Shown here piece after piece: positions 1 to 9,771 of a stretch of 64,000 bases of DNA (within the stretch, counting starts at the first letter, position 1; each line of letters starts with the position of its first letter). The DNA is taken from NCBI GenBank assembly GCA_017469425.1, contig JAFUGJ010000036.1:186001-250000 (forward strand), read 5' to 3'. The translations under genes and the position numbers were made by a program. The notes beneath the pieces are model-generated. The model was not told where the DNA came from, did no database searches, and saw only the letters and a program-made list of their open reading frames with translations. The DNA comes from Bacteroidales bacterium. Its GTDB lineage: Bacteria; Bacteroidota; Bacteroidia; Bacteroidales; UBA932.

Positions 1-1270
1 CAGGCTGCTCGTAATTGTCTTCCCAGTCCGCGGCGGTGCCGGTGTTGCCGGGATTGTAGCCGGAAGCCGGGTCGACAATGGGGCGGGAGAGGTCGTTCAG
101 GCGTCCGCTCTTCTCATATCCCAGGACAGGATAACGACCGCTTGCTTCCATGGGATAGGCATCCACCATCTTGAGCGAAGGAGTGTATGCCTGAAGCGGG
201 CGGTATGAGGTGGTGACTTCAGGAAAATCGGGTGCACAGCAGTAGATGTACGAACCGGTGGCGCCTATCCATGTGGAGAATCCGCCGTCGGTGTGTCCTA
301 CTCCCAAATTCCACCATCCCCAGATGGTTTCCGGGTTCCAGGGCTCGAAGAACACATTCTGATAGGCAGAAGCTGCTTTCTGGATATCGGTATCCCCGGA
401 GGTGGGAGCGCAGAGCGAATAGCTGTTAAGGTCGATTATGGCCTTGGCAGCATCAGCCGCATCATCCCATTTGCCTGCATCGTAGGCCGGGAAAATCCTG
501 TTTCCGTCGAGATTGGTCTTTGCCGCGAAAATCTGGGACAACCTGCCCCCCCCATCCTGTCCGTTATAGAGAGGTGAGGCGGCATAAGTGAGCACACGGC
601 TCTTGAGCGCAAGGGCTGCACCTTTCGTGGCACGGCCTGTCCAGGATTCGTTGGCGCCGATTTCGGTGATTGAGGAAGGCAGGTCGGCATAAGCCTTGTC
701 GAGTTCGGTAACGATGAAGTTCACATTCTCGTCAACGGTGTTGCGGTCGAGCTTGTCGCCTTCTGCATCTTCAGGAGCAAGCTGGTCGCCCCAGATGATG
801 ACCGGGCCATACTGGCGGAAGAGGCAGAAGTAGTAGAAAGCGCGGAGGAACCTTGCCTCGGCCTTCATGGCATTGCGCACCTGCTGTGTATCTTCCTTGT
901 CAAGGTCGACATAATCCATGAAGATGGTGCACTGGCGTATACCTACATAATATGTCTTCCACTTGTTGTATTCAACCACATCGCCGGAGGCTGCGGTACT
1001 GTAGTCGCCGCTGCGGAGCTTGTTGAAGGGGCCGTAGCCGAGGAAGCCGAACAGGCCCTCGTCGGAACGGGGAATCACATAACCTGCTCCCTTGTGGGTA
1101 TCCTCATCGTGGGGAAGGTACGAGTACAGATGCGCAAGATAGCTCTCAGTGGTGTTCTTCTTGGAGAAAATCTCCTCGAGATTGGCCTGATCCTGAAAAT
1201 CTATATCGAAATAAGAGTCGCATGCTGCAAGCACGAACAGGGCCGACAGAATATATATTATCTTTTTCAT
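1..1270 (-). CDS. SusD/RagB-family nutrient-binding outer-membrane lipoprotein (partial, C-terminus off the left edge)
   Basis: I translated the open frame directly; it has no stop before the window edge, so about 423 N-terminal codons are present. The protein starts MKKIIYILSALFVLAACDSY, a lipoprotein signal with the LAAC lipobox. The body has the features of SusD/RagB proteins: an N-terminal helical region with an RFLRAFYYFCLFRQYG segment and a central loop rich in Trp and Gly. SusD proteins are surface lids that bind glycans over a SusC channel. The start lies 5 bp after the stop of the SusC gene, the usual susC-susD order, and it is the last visible gene of the operon that begins near 9.77 kb. 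The substrate cannot be read from the sequence. The family call is firm. Confidence 0.92.
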   Translation of the reverse strand, partial: MKKIIYILSALFVLAACDSYFDIDFQDQANLEEIFSKKNTTESYLAHLYSYLPHDEDTHKGAGYVIPRSDEGLFGFLGYGPFNKLRSGDYSTAASGDVVEYNKWKTYYVGIRQCTIFMDYVDLDKEDTQQVRNAMKAEARFLRAFYYFCLFRQYGPVIIWGDQLAPEDAEGDKLDRNTVDENVNFIVTELDKAYADLPSSITEIGANESWTGRATKGAALALKSRVLTYAASPLYNGQDGGGRLSQIFAAKTNLDGNRIFPAYDAGKWDDAADAAKAIIDLNSYSLCAPTSGDTDIQKAASAYQNVFFEPWNPETIWGWWNLGVGHTDGGFSTWIGATGSYIYCCAPDFPEVTTSYRPLQAYTPSLKMVDAYPMEASGRYPVLGYEKSGRLNDLSRPIVDPASGYNPGNTGTAADWEDNYEQP

Positions 1271-1275
1271 ACGCA

Positions 1276-4200
1276 TCAGAAATTAAGGTTAAGTCCAACG
1301 CTGTAGGTCTTGATGTTGGGATACGCGCTGCCGTTTGCGGTGGCGAGCTCGGGATCCCAAAGCTTGAACTTCGAGAAAGTCAGCAGGTTGGTGCCCTGCA
1401 GGTAAATTCTCGTAGTGGAGAGGCCGATACGCTTGGTAAGGTTCTTGGGAAGGGTGTAACCGATTTCGGCATTCTTGAGGCGGCAGAAGCTCATATCCCT
1501 CTGCCAGAAGGTGGATGCCTGCTGGTTGTTGGTCACATTCTCAAGCGAAAGTCTCGGATACTTTGCATCCGGGTCGGGATTTGAAACGGTCCAGCGGTTG
1601 CGCGCGACATCGGCGAAAATCTGTCCTTCGTACTTGATGTCGGCGGTGGCGCCGAAGAGGTTGTTGCCGGAAATGGTGCGGGAGACATGCCCCACTCCGC
1701 TGAAGAACACCGAAGCGTCGAAGCCTTTGAAACCGAGGCTGACGCCGAAACCGTAGTTGATTTCCGGAACGACGGTGTAGCCGATGGCAACGCGGTCGTA
1801 GGTGTTCACGACGCCGTCGCCATTGATGTCGCGGTACTTGATGTCGCCCGGCTGCACGCTGCCGAACTGCTGTGTGGGCCAGCTGTCGATGTCGGCCTGG
1901 CTTTCGAAAAGCCCTTCGGCAATGAGTCCGAACTGCTGCTGGAATGCAAAACCGGCAGTGTTCTGGTACTTCCACACCTGGTCGGGCTGGTCGTTGTAGA
2001 GTATCTTGTTGCGGTTGAACGAGTAGTTGGCCCTCGCCGAAACATACAGTCCGTTATGGAAAGTGTGGTCGTATTCGAGGGTCATGTCGTAACCCTGGTT
2101 CTTCATGCGTCCGATGTTCACATACTGGTTCACATTGATACCCACGGCGCTCGGCGTGGACTGGCGCAGGATGAAGATTCCGTCGCGCTTGTCGTAGAAG
2201 TAGTCGAACACGAAGCGGAGGTCCTTGAAGAGTGTGAGTTCAAATCCGGCATTCGCCTTTGTCGCCTGTTCCCACGAAACCTCGGGGTTACCGTACTGGT
2301 CGGTGGTGGTGCCCGTCTTGGTGCCGGGATTCACGCCGAACATGGCTCCGGCGGCACCGGTGTTCACGGTGGTGTTGTAAGCGAAACGGCGGCTGTTGTC
2401 GGTGGATATCTGGTCACTTCCGATATTGCCGTACGAAGCCTTGAATTTAAGGGTGGTGACAATGTCCTTGATGGGCTGCCAGAAAGGCTCGTTGCTTATC
2501 ATGTAACCCACTGCATAGGAAGGGAAGAATCCGAAGCGGTGGCCGGGGGCGAAGTTTTCGGAGCCGTTGTAACCGAAGTTGAACTCGGCGAAATAGCGGT
2601 CCTGGTACGAATAGGTCGCGCGTCCTGCCACACCCATGTGCTTGTAGGGGAAGGCGGCAATGTAGGAGCCTCCCGGCACATTGTTGGTGCGGTTGCGCAT
2701 GTTGTAGAGGAACATGGCTCCCACCCTGTGGGCCGAAGCGAAAGTGCGCTCATAGTTGACCGATGCTTCCAGATTCATGGTGTTCCAACCGCTGTTGGAG
2801 CTGCTCAGGGTCATGTAATTGTTGCCTCCGCTGATGGATTCGAAGATAAGGTTGCCCTCTGCGTCGCGTCCGGTAGCCTTGGAATAGGCGGGCGAGATGT
2901 TGCGGTAGACGACGGTCTGGTTCTGGGCGTCCCAGCTGAACTTGACATTTGCCTGCAGACCCTCGGTAATCGACTCGGAGAAATCCTGAGTCAGCGACAT
3001 GGTTGCCTGCGCCACATTGTTCTTGATGGTACGGTAACCCATACTGTTCAGGAGGTTGTAGGGGTTGTAGCCCTGCTCCGGGAGAGTAAGGGTGCCGTCG
3101 GAATACACGGTTACGATTCCCACTGGGGAAGCCGCCAGCGTCCTGGAATACAGGGTATTGCGGTCGCTTGAAGGGGAATTGGTGTCGGTAAACTGGTTCG
3201 ACAGGCTGAGCCCGAGGGTGGTGGACTTGGTGATATTTATATCCACATTGCTGCGGAAGCTGAACTTGTCGAAATTCATGCCGGCGTCGTAGCGGTCGGA
3301 ACGGGCATTGAAGATACCGTCCTCGGTGTAGAAGTTGCCGCCCACATAATAACGCACATTCTTGGTTCCTCCCGTCACGCTGAGATTCACCCTGCTGCTG
3401 GAAGAGCGGTCCTTGAATATTGTATGAATCCAGTCGGTGGTGGGATAGAAGTCGGGGTCGCTGCCGCTGAGGTAAAGTTCCCTCTGATAATCGCTGATAG
3501 GGGCGGCGGCTCCGCGTTCGAGGTACAGTCCGTTGTAATAGTCAATCCACTCCGAAGGGCTTGCAAGCTCGGGGAAGCAGGTAGGGGTAACCATGCCCGT
3601 CTCTGCCTTGAAGCTGATTTTCGGCTTCGACTCCGAACCGCGCTTGGTGGTAATCAGCACGATACCGTTTGCTCCGCGCACACCGTAGAGGGCGGTGGCG
3701 GTAGCATCCTTGAGGATGGAGAACGAAGCGATGTCTTCGGCATCCACGAGGTCCATGTCGCGCTCCACTCCGTCCACGAGCACAAGGGGCTTCGCATTTG
3801 CGCCGAAGGTATTCATGCCTCGAATCCAGAAGTCGGCGCCTGCACCGGGCTCACCCGTATGCTGCATGACCACTATACCCGCGAGTTTACCTGCGAGCGA
3901 GCTGGAAAGCTGTCCCACGGGAATCTTTATCTGCTCCAGGTCCACCGACGAGATGGAACCGATTACGGATGCTTTGCGTTGGGCGCCGTAAGCCACCATC
4001 ACTACCTCGTCGAGCACATTCGCCTGGGGGGTGAGGTTGAATACGATGTCGGTCTGGCTGCCAACTTTGATTTCAAGGTCTTCGTAACCCAGGAACTGGG
4101 CCACGAGCACATCTGAGGGTTTGACGCTGATGCTGAAACGACCGTCGTTGTCGGTCATCACGCCTCGCGTGCTCCCCTTTACGAGCACATAAGCTCCGGG

Positions 4201-4323
4201 CACGCCGAGATTGGACTCGTCGAGCACGGTGCCCGTCACCTCTTTGTTCTGGGCGTATGCCCCGATGCCGGCGAATGTGGCGGCAAGGAGCATCAACAAC
4301 CATTTCAAATGTCTGACTTGCAT
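1276..4323 (-). CDS. SusC/RagA-family TonB-linked outer-membrane receptor
   Basis: A 1015-residue protein with a cleavable signal peptide (about residues 1-24, ending GAYAQ). A carboxypeptidase-regulatory-like beta-sandwich follows (about 28-110), then the plug with the SusC signature ATALYGVRGANGIVLITTKR (about 209-228) and a long beta-barrel ending in a terminal Phe. Such proteins import oligosaccharides with energy from TonB, paired with a SusD lid encoded directly downstream. It begins 10 bp after the ROK kinase stop, so it has no promoter of its own and belongs to the leftward operon. Length and domain order are standard. No ECF sigma/anti-sigma or hybrid two-component regulator lies next to it. 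Confidence 0.96.
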   Translation of the reverse strand: MQVRHLKWLLMLLAATFAGIGAYAQNKEVTGTVLDESNLGVPGAYVLVKGSTRGVMTDNDGRFSISVKPSDVLVAQFLGYEDLEIKVGSQTDIVFNLTPQANVLDEVVMVAYGAQRKASVIGSISSVDLEQIKIPVGQLSSSLAGKLAGIVVMQHTGEPGAGADFWIRGMNTFGANAKPLVLVDGVERDMDLVDAEDIASFSILKDATATALYGVRGANGIVLITTKRGSESKPKISFKAETGMVTPTCFPELASPSEWIDYYNGLYLERGAAAPISDYQRELYLSGSDPDFYPTTDWIHTIFKDRSSSSRVNLSVTGGTKNVRYYVGGNFYTEDGIFNARSDRYDAGMNFDKFSFRSNVDINITKSTTLGLSLSNQFTDTNSPSSDRNTLYSRTLAASPVGIVTVYSDGTLTLPEQGYNPYNLLNSMGYRTIKNNVAQATMSLTQDFSESITEGLQANVKFSWDAQNQTVVYRNISPAYSKATGRDAEGNLIFESISGGNNYMTLSSSNSGWNTMNLEASVNYERTFASAHRVGAMFLYNMRNRTNNVPGGSYIAAFPYKHMGVAGRATYSYQDRYFAEFNFGYNGSENFAPGHRFGFFPSYAVGYMISNEPFWQPIKDIVTTLKFKASYGNIGSDQISTDNSRRFAYNTTVNTGAAGAMFGVNPGTKTGTTTDQYGNPEVSWEQATKANAGFELTLFKDLRFVFDYFYDKRDGIFILRQSTPSAVGINVNQYVNIGRMKNQGYDMTLEYDHTFHNGLYVSARANYSFNRNKILYNDQPDQVWKYQNTAGFAFQQQFGLIAEGLFESQADIDSWPTQQFGSVQPGDIKYRDINGDGVVNTYDRVAIGYTVVPEINYGFGVSLGFKGFDASVFFSGVGHVSRTISGNNLFGATADIKYEGQIFADVARNRWTVSNPDPDAKYPRLSLENVTNNQQASTFWQRDMSFCRLKNAEIGYTLPKNLTKRIGLSTTRIYLQGTNLLTFSKFKLWDPELATANGSAYPNIKTYSVGLNLNF

Positions 4324-4333
4324 ATTTTACTGA

Positions 4334-5206
4334 TTAATGTTGGTTACTGTATAAAGCTGCCGCCCCGCGCATTACGGCTCCGGCGATGTCGTCCGAAACC
4401 CTCACGGCCACCCCTTCGGGAAGCGAGCTGCGGAGTGCGGCTTCAAATAAGTCGTATGATTTGGAAATCTGGCCTCCGAGAATCAGTTCCCGGATTCCGA
4501 GGCGAGAAAGCACGGGCGCCACGCCTTCGCCGAGGGCCTCGCCGAGCTGTTCGAACGCCTTCAGTGCCGCGGCGTTCCCTTTGCTGGCAAGAGCGGCTAT
4601 ATCGACCACATCCAGCCCGGAATTGCCTCCGGAAAGTTTATCGTATGCGGCGATGATGCCTCTTCGCGACACATAATCCTCAAGAATTCCATCCCGGAAA
4701 GGCCGGTTGTAGAGTATCTGCGCAGGAGAGCCGCCCGGAGCCTTCTGCACCACGCCGTCCACGCTGTAGGCGAACCCGAGCCCTGTGCCGAGGGTGACGA
4801 GGGCTACATTGCCGGAAGCATTGCCACACGCGGCGAGCTCGCCCCGGAGGGCTCCGTTCACATCGTGCACGAAGCGGCACTCCCCTCCTATCCCGAGCGA
4901 AGCGAACGACTCTCCGTAAACCGATGCGAACTTGTGTTTCATCAGGAACACTCCGTTTGCATAATCAAATGGGCCAGGCACGGCGGCTGCGGTGCCGCAT
5001 ATTTCATATCCCAGCTTTTCCGCCTTGCCGGACAGGAAGGCCGATGCCGAAGCGAACGCTCCGGCTATCTGCTCCCGGCTACCTCCCGAAGGCATGGGAA
5101 AACTGCCGAAGCTGCCTGCGACGGGGCCCGCTCCCGGGATTCCGAGGGCGCACTTGAGGGCGGTGCCCCCGACATCGAAGAGCCTTATGCACTCAGGCCG
5201 GGTCAT
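4334..5206 (-). CDS. ROK-like sugar kinase lacking the ROK zinc motif
   Basis: A 290-residue protein of the ASKHA/ROK type. It has a phosphate-1 motif at the N-terminus (RLFDVGGTALKCAL), a candidate catalytic Asp in RFVHDVNGALRGE (about residues 111-123) and a second phosphate motif VTLGTGLGFAYSVDG. The Cys-rich zinc motif (CxCGxxGC) of canonical ROK kinases and repressors is absent: the corresponding stretch reads APGGSPAQILYNRPF. There is no N-terminal helix-turn-helix, so this is an enzyme rather than a ROK repressor. It overlaps the end of the phosphomannose-isomerase-like gene by 14 bp. In this operon it would phosphorylate the sugar made or imported by its neighbours; which hexose is unknown. 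Confidence 0.75.
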   Translation of the reverse strand: MTRPECIRLFDVGGTALKCALGIPGAGPVAGSFGSFPMPSGGSREQIAGAFASASAFLSGKAEKLGYEICGTAAAVPGPFDYANGVFLMKHKFASVYGESFASLGIGGECRFVHDVNGALRGELAACGNASGNVALVTLGTGLGFAYSVDGVVQKAPGGSPAQILYNRPFRDGILEDYVSRRGIIAAYDKLSGGNSGLDVVDIAALASKGNAAALKAFEQLGEALGEGVAPVLSRLGIRELILGGQISKSYDLFEAALRSSLPEGVAVRVSDDIAGAVMRGAAALYSNQH

Positions 5207-7058
5207 TCTCGAATCCTTCTCTCAAAGTGGTTTTGTGAACGCGGATGGGTTCCTTGCCAAGATTCTCGATGCGGTAATGCCCGAGACTTGCGGGAACCAC
5301 TACTATGTCCATGAAGTCGGCATCGTAATAACGCTCGGGATGCTCCACGCTGCGGATGCGCACCCTGTCGCCGTCAACCACGGTGAGCACATGGAACTTG
5401 CCGTCGGTATCGTCGTCGATGGAGCTGTCGAAACTGAGCCTGCGAAGCGAAATATACATCTGCGCATTCTCGCCCAGCACCTCTTCCTTCCATCCGTCGC
5501 CTTCGCGCACGGTACGGGGTCGCTGCACTATGTATTCGGGGCTGTCCGGGTCGTGGATGACGGAAGCGCGGCGGTCCTGGCGCACATTGAGTTCGCCGAG
5601 CTTCGTATGGATGGGGCGCTGCTTTCCGTCGAAGTCGAGGCGCAGGTAGTCATACATCTTATATGTATATGAGCCTACGGTAAGCGAGCCGATTTCGAGT
5701 ATCACCTGGTTGCGGCCCGAGGAATGGACGGTGCCTGCCGGAAGCATCACCTGCAGTCCGGGTTTGGACTCTTCGTAACTGATGTACTTCATGTAGTCCA
5801 CCGGCTTGTGTTCGGTGTCGGCGGCTTCTATGTCCTTGAAGAATTGGGGGATGTCGGCATCGTCGCGGAAACCGATGAAGGTCTTGGCCTCATGCCCGGT
5901 GACAACCACATAGTAGCTTTCGTCCTGGCGTCCGAGCTCGTCGTAGTGCTCGAGATTGTATTTTCCGCCGGAATGGCACTGGATGCTCATGTTGCCGGTG
6001 GAATGGTAGGAATCGTCGTAGTTGAAACGAATCGGGAAATAGCCATGGTATTTTTCCGCCGCCTTCGGGCCCATGACCGCTTCGCTCTCCTTCATGAAAA
6101 TCGTGCAGAAAGGGAATTCGGCAATCACTCCGCCCACCTGCACCATCACGCTCACCTCCATGGGTATCATGTCGAACACCCAGGCACAGTTGCGCATGGT
6201 CTTGGGAAGGTTGCGCAGTTTCATCATGTAACTTCCACCCCACACGCCTTCAAGATACACCGGCTTGCAGCGGAAGGGATAATGCGCCATGGTGGCGATG
6301 ATTTCCTTCAGTCCTTCGCGACTGATCATGCAGGCGTTCACCTTGTCGTCCGCGCAGAAATACCAGTCGATGAGGTCGCCGCGAAGGAGCTCCTTGCGCA
6401 GGGTGACCGCAACCTCGAAATCGGCATAGTAGCAGCGGCGTATGATGAGGTTGACAGGCAGCGCTTTCTTCATGCCGAGGTTGACATACTCTCCCCTTCG
6501 GATGCGCAGCATCGACTCCTTTGGAGTGATGTCGAGCCAGCACAGGGTGTCATACATGAAACGCATCTCGCGTATGGCGCAGCCATAGCCCGAAACTATC
6601 ATGACCTGGCCCTTGCTTTCCTTGAACATTTCGATGCGGGAAGTGAGCTTCTGCAGTTTGTACGGGTCCACGATTCCCTGGTATCCGCCATGGAAAATCT
6701 TTCCGAACAGCAGGGTGGGGTCTTCGCTTCGGTCCCAGCTGAGATTGTCGTCAATCAGCCTGCGGAGCTCGGTTTCGGATTTGTATGTTGCCGAGAAATC
6801 CTGAGTCACTGTCTTCACTCCCCTCTTGGAGAGTTCCCCGCAGAGGAGGTTCACAAGACTTCCGAAATCAGCCGTGGTATATCCGTCGATTGCAATAATC
6901 ACATTGCGTCCGGCAGCCTGGGCAGCCGAGAGAGCAGCCAGTTTGGCTGCAGATTTAACTATTCCCGCCGTAAGCGAATTCACCGCATCCTCCGACAGCA
7001 CCGGACGGTTTACCGGCGTGGGGTCGTCGTACGGGAAAGGGTTGTACATGAAACTCAT
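5193..7058 (-). CDS. Two-domain protein: uridine-kinase-like N-terminus plus class I mannose-6-phosphate isomerase-like cupin
   Basis: A 621-residue protein. Residues about 45-220 resemble a P-loop kinase fold of the uridine/phosphoribulokinase type (NVIIAIDGYTTADFGSL), but the Walker A is degenerate: no GxxxxGKS/T is present. Residues about 300-600 have features of type I phosphomannose isomerases: metal-ligand-type residues in SIQCHSGGKYNLEHYDE, a YYVV strand and the late VMLPAGTVHSSGRNQVILEIG stretch. Phosphomannose isomerases interconvert mannose-6-P and fructose-6-P using zinc. Its neighbours are an isomerase-superfamily protein (3 bp away) and a sugar kinase (14-bp overlap), so a role in hexose catabolism is likely. 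Whether the N-terminal domain is catalytic is doubtful. Confidence 0.7.
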   Translation of the reverse strand: MSFMYNPFPYDDPTPVNRPVLSEDAVNSLTAGIVKSAAKLAALSAAQAAGRNVIIAIDGYTTADFGSLVNLLCGELSKRGVKTVTQDFSATYKSETELRRLIDDNLSWDRSEDPTLLFGKIFHGGYQGIVDPYKLQKLTSRIEMFKESKGQVMIVSGYGCAIREMRFMYDTLCWLDITPKESMLRIRRGEYVNLGMKKALPVNLIIRRCYYADFEVAVTLRKELLRGDLIDWYFCADDKVNACMISREGLKEIIATMAHYPFRCKPVYLEGVWGGSYMMKLRNLPKTMRNCAWVFDMIPMEVSVMVQVGGVIAEFPFCTIFMKESEAVMGPKAAEKYHGYFPIRFNYDDSYHSTGNMSIQCHSGGKYNLEHYDELGRQDESYYVVVTGHEAKTFIGFRDDADIPQFFKDIEAADTEHKPVDYMKYISYEESKPGLQVMLPAGTVHSSGRNQVILEIGSLTVGSYTYKMYDYLRLDFDGKQRPIHTKLGELNVRQDRRASVIHDPDSPEYIVQRPRTVREGDGWKEEVLGENAQMYISLRRLSFDSSIDDDTDGKFHVLTVVDGDRVRIRSVEHPERYYDADFMDIVVVPASLGHYRIENLGKEPIRVHKTTLREGFENDPA

Positions 7059-7061
7059 ACG

Positions 7062-8525
7062 CTACTTTATATTGTAAAATTCAAAATCCATGATTTCGGC
7101 AAATGCCTCCAGCTCGGCAGTGTAGTCGCCGTCGACAATCGCATAATGCTGGGTAGCCCCGATGCGCAGCACCTGCTCGAAAAGTTCCTTCACCGGCACC
7201 ACGGGCTTGAAGATGCCGTGGCTGTAGGTTGCGAGAAGATGCTTCAGATGACTTTGGGGCGTGTCTTTCTCGGAAAGGCTTTCCGCCTGAAAGGTGATGA
7301 GCTTATACCGTCCGCCTTCTTCAAACAGTCCGGCTACTGTCTTCATTCCCGGGCTGAACCGGTTCCATGCGAAGGGGGCTCCGGCATATTTCCAGGATGT
7401 CTTGGCAAAGCGCACATCGCGGGAAATCACCACATTGCCCTGCCAGGCGGGATCGTTGTGGTCATTGGGTCCGGCGTGCCCTCCGGCAAAGGTTCCGAAA
7501 TCGTCCTCGATATGGAAAGGTTCGATGAAATTGACATTCTTTCCGCTCATGAGCTTCAGGATGTAGGTAATGAGCCCGGCTCCTATGTCGGCTTCGGGCA
7601 CCAGCACGCTCACATTCTCGTTGAACCACTGCGGATAGAACCCGGCGCGGCATCCGGCAATGCGGAAGGTCGCCTGGTCGATGTCGTTATAGACGAAGCA
7701 GTCGATGTCGTTCTTTTCGGCAAGTTTCTTTATTCCGAGGGTAGCCTTTACGCAGCCTATGAATTTGTCATATTCCACATCGGGCATCATATCGTATTTC
7801 GATGTGAGTTCGTCGGCGTATGCCTTCACTTCCTCATCGCCCAGGGCTTCTATTTCGGTTCCGTAGTCGCTGTAAGGCAGATAATGGATTTCGGGGCCAA
7901 TCTTTGTGAAGAGGTCGTAGTTGTCGATGTATGTGCTCCACATGGCCTCGTTCATGTTCGCCATCAGGCCGACATTCGAGCGGCGCAGGATGCTGCGGGT
8001 GCGGGCGGCATTGGCGAAAACGCGCAGTTTTTCCGTAATCTCTTCCCTTGTTCCGAGCACGGTTCTGACTCCCTTGCGTGGCACTCTCCTGATGCTTCCC
8101 GAACCTTCGAGGGAACCCACCAGCGTTCCGGCGCAGAGGTAATCGATGAAATCATCTTCATCCAGCGTGGTTTCGAAACTCATGCGGGGTTTGGCCACAT
8201 TGGCAAAGAAGATGGGAATCTGCGGGCAGTCGCGAAGGAACCTTATCCATGCGAAATCCTCGCTCCAGGAAAGGAACTCGGCATATACGAAGTCCACTTT
8301 TTCATCAAAGAACTGCGCTATCGCCTTCTCGGCATCCTCGCGTTCATACACGATTCCCGGATCCACAAGATCCAGGAAATCCATCGTAGCCTTGATTTCT
8401 TTTACGGCTATTTCCTTCCTCCGGCCGTAGGTGCCGCGCTCAGGGCCGTACAGGTTCTTGAACCTGGGGGATGCAATCAGCAGCAACCCGGCCTTGGGGC
8501 GGGCGATTTTCAGTTTTCTATCCAT
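7062..8525 (-). CDS. L-fucose/L-arabinose isomerase-superfamily protein
   Basis: A 487-residue protein starting MDRKLKIARPK at 8525. This start overlaps the upstream MFS stop by 8 bp (ATGGATAG); a longer in-frame start at 8573 would lie inside the MFS gene and is less likely. Two Rossmann-like N-terminal domains are followed by a C-terminal domain with acidic and His residues suited to a divalent metal site (FIEPFHIEDDFGTFAGGHAG and NDHNDP). This is the layout of ketol isomerases of the fucose/arabinose family, which convert an aldose to a ketose. Substrate is not predictable; placement between a permease and a sugar kinase supports monosaccharide catabolism. Confidence 0.68.
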   Translation of the reverse strand: MDRKLKIARPKAGLLLIASPRFKNLYGPERGTYGRRKEIAVKEIKATMDFLDLVDPGIVYEREDAEKAIAQFFDEKVDFVYAEFLSWSEDFAWIRFLRDCPQIPIFFANVAKPRMSFETTLDEDDFIDYLCAGTLVGSLEGSGSIRRVPRKGVRTVLGTREEITEKLRVFANAARTRSILRRSNVGLMANMNEAMWSTYIDNYDLFTKIGPEIHYLPYSDYGTEIEALGDEEVKAYADELTSKYDMMPDVEYDKFIGCVKATLGIKKLAEKNDIDCFVYNDIDQATFRIAGCRAGFYPQWFNENVSVLVPEADIGAGLITYILKLMSGKNVNFIEPFHIEDDFGTFAGGHAGPNDHNDPAWQGNVVISRDVRFAKTSWKYAGAPFAWNRFSPGMKTVAGLFEEGGRYKLITFQAESLSEKDTPQSHLKHLLATYSHGIFKPVVPVKELFEQVLRIGATQHYAIVDGDYTAELEAFAEIMDFEFYNIK

Positions 8526-9771
8526 TATTCTGTATTTTATCGTAATCTTTCTGATACCGGAGCGATGCCACAAGCAGCATTACCGCTCCGCACACAAGCC
8601 AAATGACGCCCAGCAGAGGGAAGGTGGCAGAAAGGCTTCCCATGCTCTCCTTCATCGCCCCGAGGATTACCGGAGCGAGAGAGCCTACGGCAAAGCCCGT
8701 CATGATCATTGCGCTGGAGCAGGACGCATGGAGCTTTGCCGGAGTCACATCGTAAAGCACCGTGTAGATATTCGCGTCGAAAAAGGCCCGGAAGAAACCC
8801 CAGCCCGCGAAGCAGGCATAAAGCACCCAGAGCACCCTGGAGCCTCCCATCAAGAAGAGGAAGACGCTGCCGAGAATGAGCCCCGCTCCCTGGATGTACA
8901 TACGGAGCTTATGGTTGACTGCCCCGAGCTTGTCGGAAAGGGTCCCGGCAAGCAGCACCCCGACGAATGCTGCGACATAAGTCCAGAGCATGGAATTAAG
9001 GCCCGCAATCTCCTGGCTCTGGGCGAATTCTTCCTGCAGGAAGGCGGGCACCCAGGTCATGTAGCCCGTAATAACGAATATGAATGCGCTGAAACCTATA
9101 GTGAGCATCAGTGCAGTGGGCGTTGTGAACACGGTTTTGAATCCGTCCAGCAGACCCGGCTTCCGCACGGACCGGTCCGGCACTGCTGAAGGCGCTTCGG
9201 GATAATCCCGCAGGCGGAGCATCATGATGACGGCCCACACTACTCCGGCGGCACCGAAGATGATGAACGAATACTGCCAGCCGAGGGAATCGGCAATTTT
9301 GCCTGCGAGCCATCCGGCAAGTATTACTCCTACATAATACGAGGTCTGGTGGATTGACATCGCCCTTGCACGGGTGTCGGTATGGTACTGTCCGAGCAGG
9401 GAATAATTGGCCGGTCCGAAGAACGCCTCCCCGCCGCCGGTCGCCACGCTACGCATGAGCACCAGCATGAACACCCCGTTGGCAAGACCTGTGAACATGG
9501 TAGCCACGCTCCAGAAAAGGATGCTGATGGTGGTTACACACTTGCGGCTGAATCGGTCGCCCGCCCATCCTCCGAGGGGCACCATGCAGGCATAGAAGAG
9601 GTTGAACACCGTGGCAATCAGGCCTACGGATGTGTCGGTAAGGTTCAGCGAGTCGCGGATTGCCGGCAGCACGGTATTGAAAACCTGCCTGTCGGCCTGG
9701 TTCAGAAGATAGGCCACCCAAAGAAGGGCGAGGACCTCCCATTTATAGTATTTTCCCTGTGTCGTTTCCAT
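8518..9771 (-). CDS. MFS permease (sugar or organic-anion type)
   Basis: A 417-residue membrane protein with about 12 hydrophobic segments and the MFS loop motif GDRFSRK after TM2 (PLGGWAGDRFSRKCVT). The N-terminal KYYKWEVLALLWVAYLLNQADR resembles the hexuronate/anion:cation symporter group of MFS. I chose the ATG at 9771 (METTQGK) because the upstream ATG at 9792 lies inside the -7 box. It is the first gene of the leftward operon that also encodes an isomerase, the phosphomannose-isomerase fusion, a kinase and SusCD, so it probably moves the periplasmic product into the cytoplasm. Confidence 0.85.
   Translation of the reverse strand: METTQGKYYKWEVLALLWVAYLLNQADRQVFNTVLPAIRDSLNLTDTSVGLIATVFNLFYACMVPLGGWAGDRFSRKCVTTISILFWSVATMFTGLANGVFMLVLMRSVATGGGEAFFGPANYSLLGQYHTDTRARAMSIHQTSYYVGVILAGWLAGKIADSLGWQYSFIIFGAAGVVWAVIMMLRLRDYPEAPSAVPDRSVRKPGLLDGFKTVFTTPTALMLTIGFSAFIFVITGYMTWVPAFLQEEFAQSQEIAGLNSMLWTYVAAFVGVLLAGTLSDKLGAVNHKLRMYIQGAGLILGSVFLFLMGGSRVLWVLYACFAGWGFFRAFFDANIYTVLYDVTPAKLHASCSSAMIMTGFAVGSLAPVILGAMKESMGSLSATFPLLGVIWLVCGAVMLLVASLRYQKDYDKIQNNG

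Noticed and set aside
1687..3171. A 494-codon frame antisense to susC
   Set aside because: A shadow of the SusC barrel region with Val/Gly-rich composition.
5724..8606. A 960-codon frame antisense to the isomerase genes
   Set aside because: It spans two well-supported genes on the other strand and has no family resemblance.
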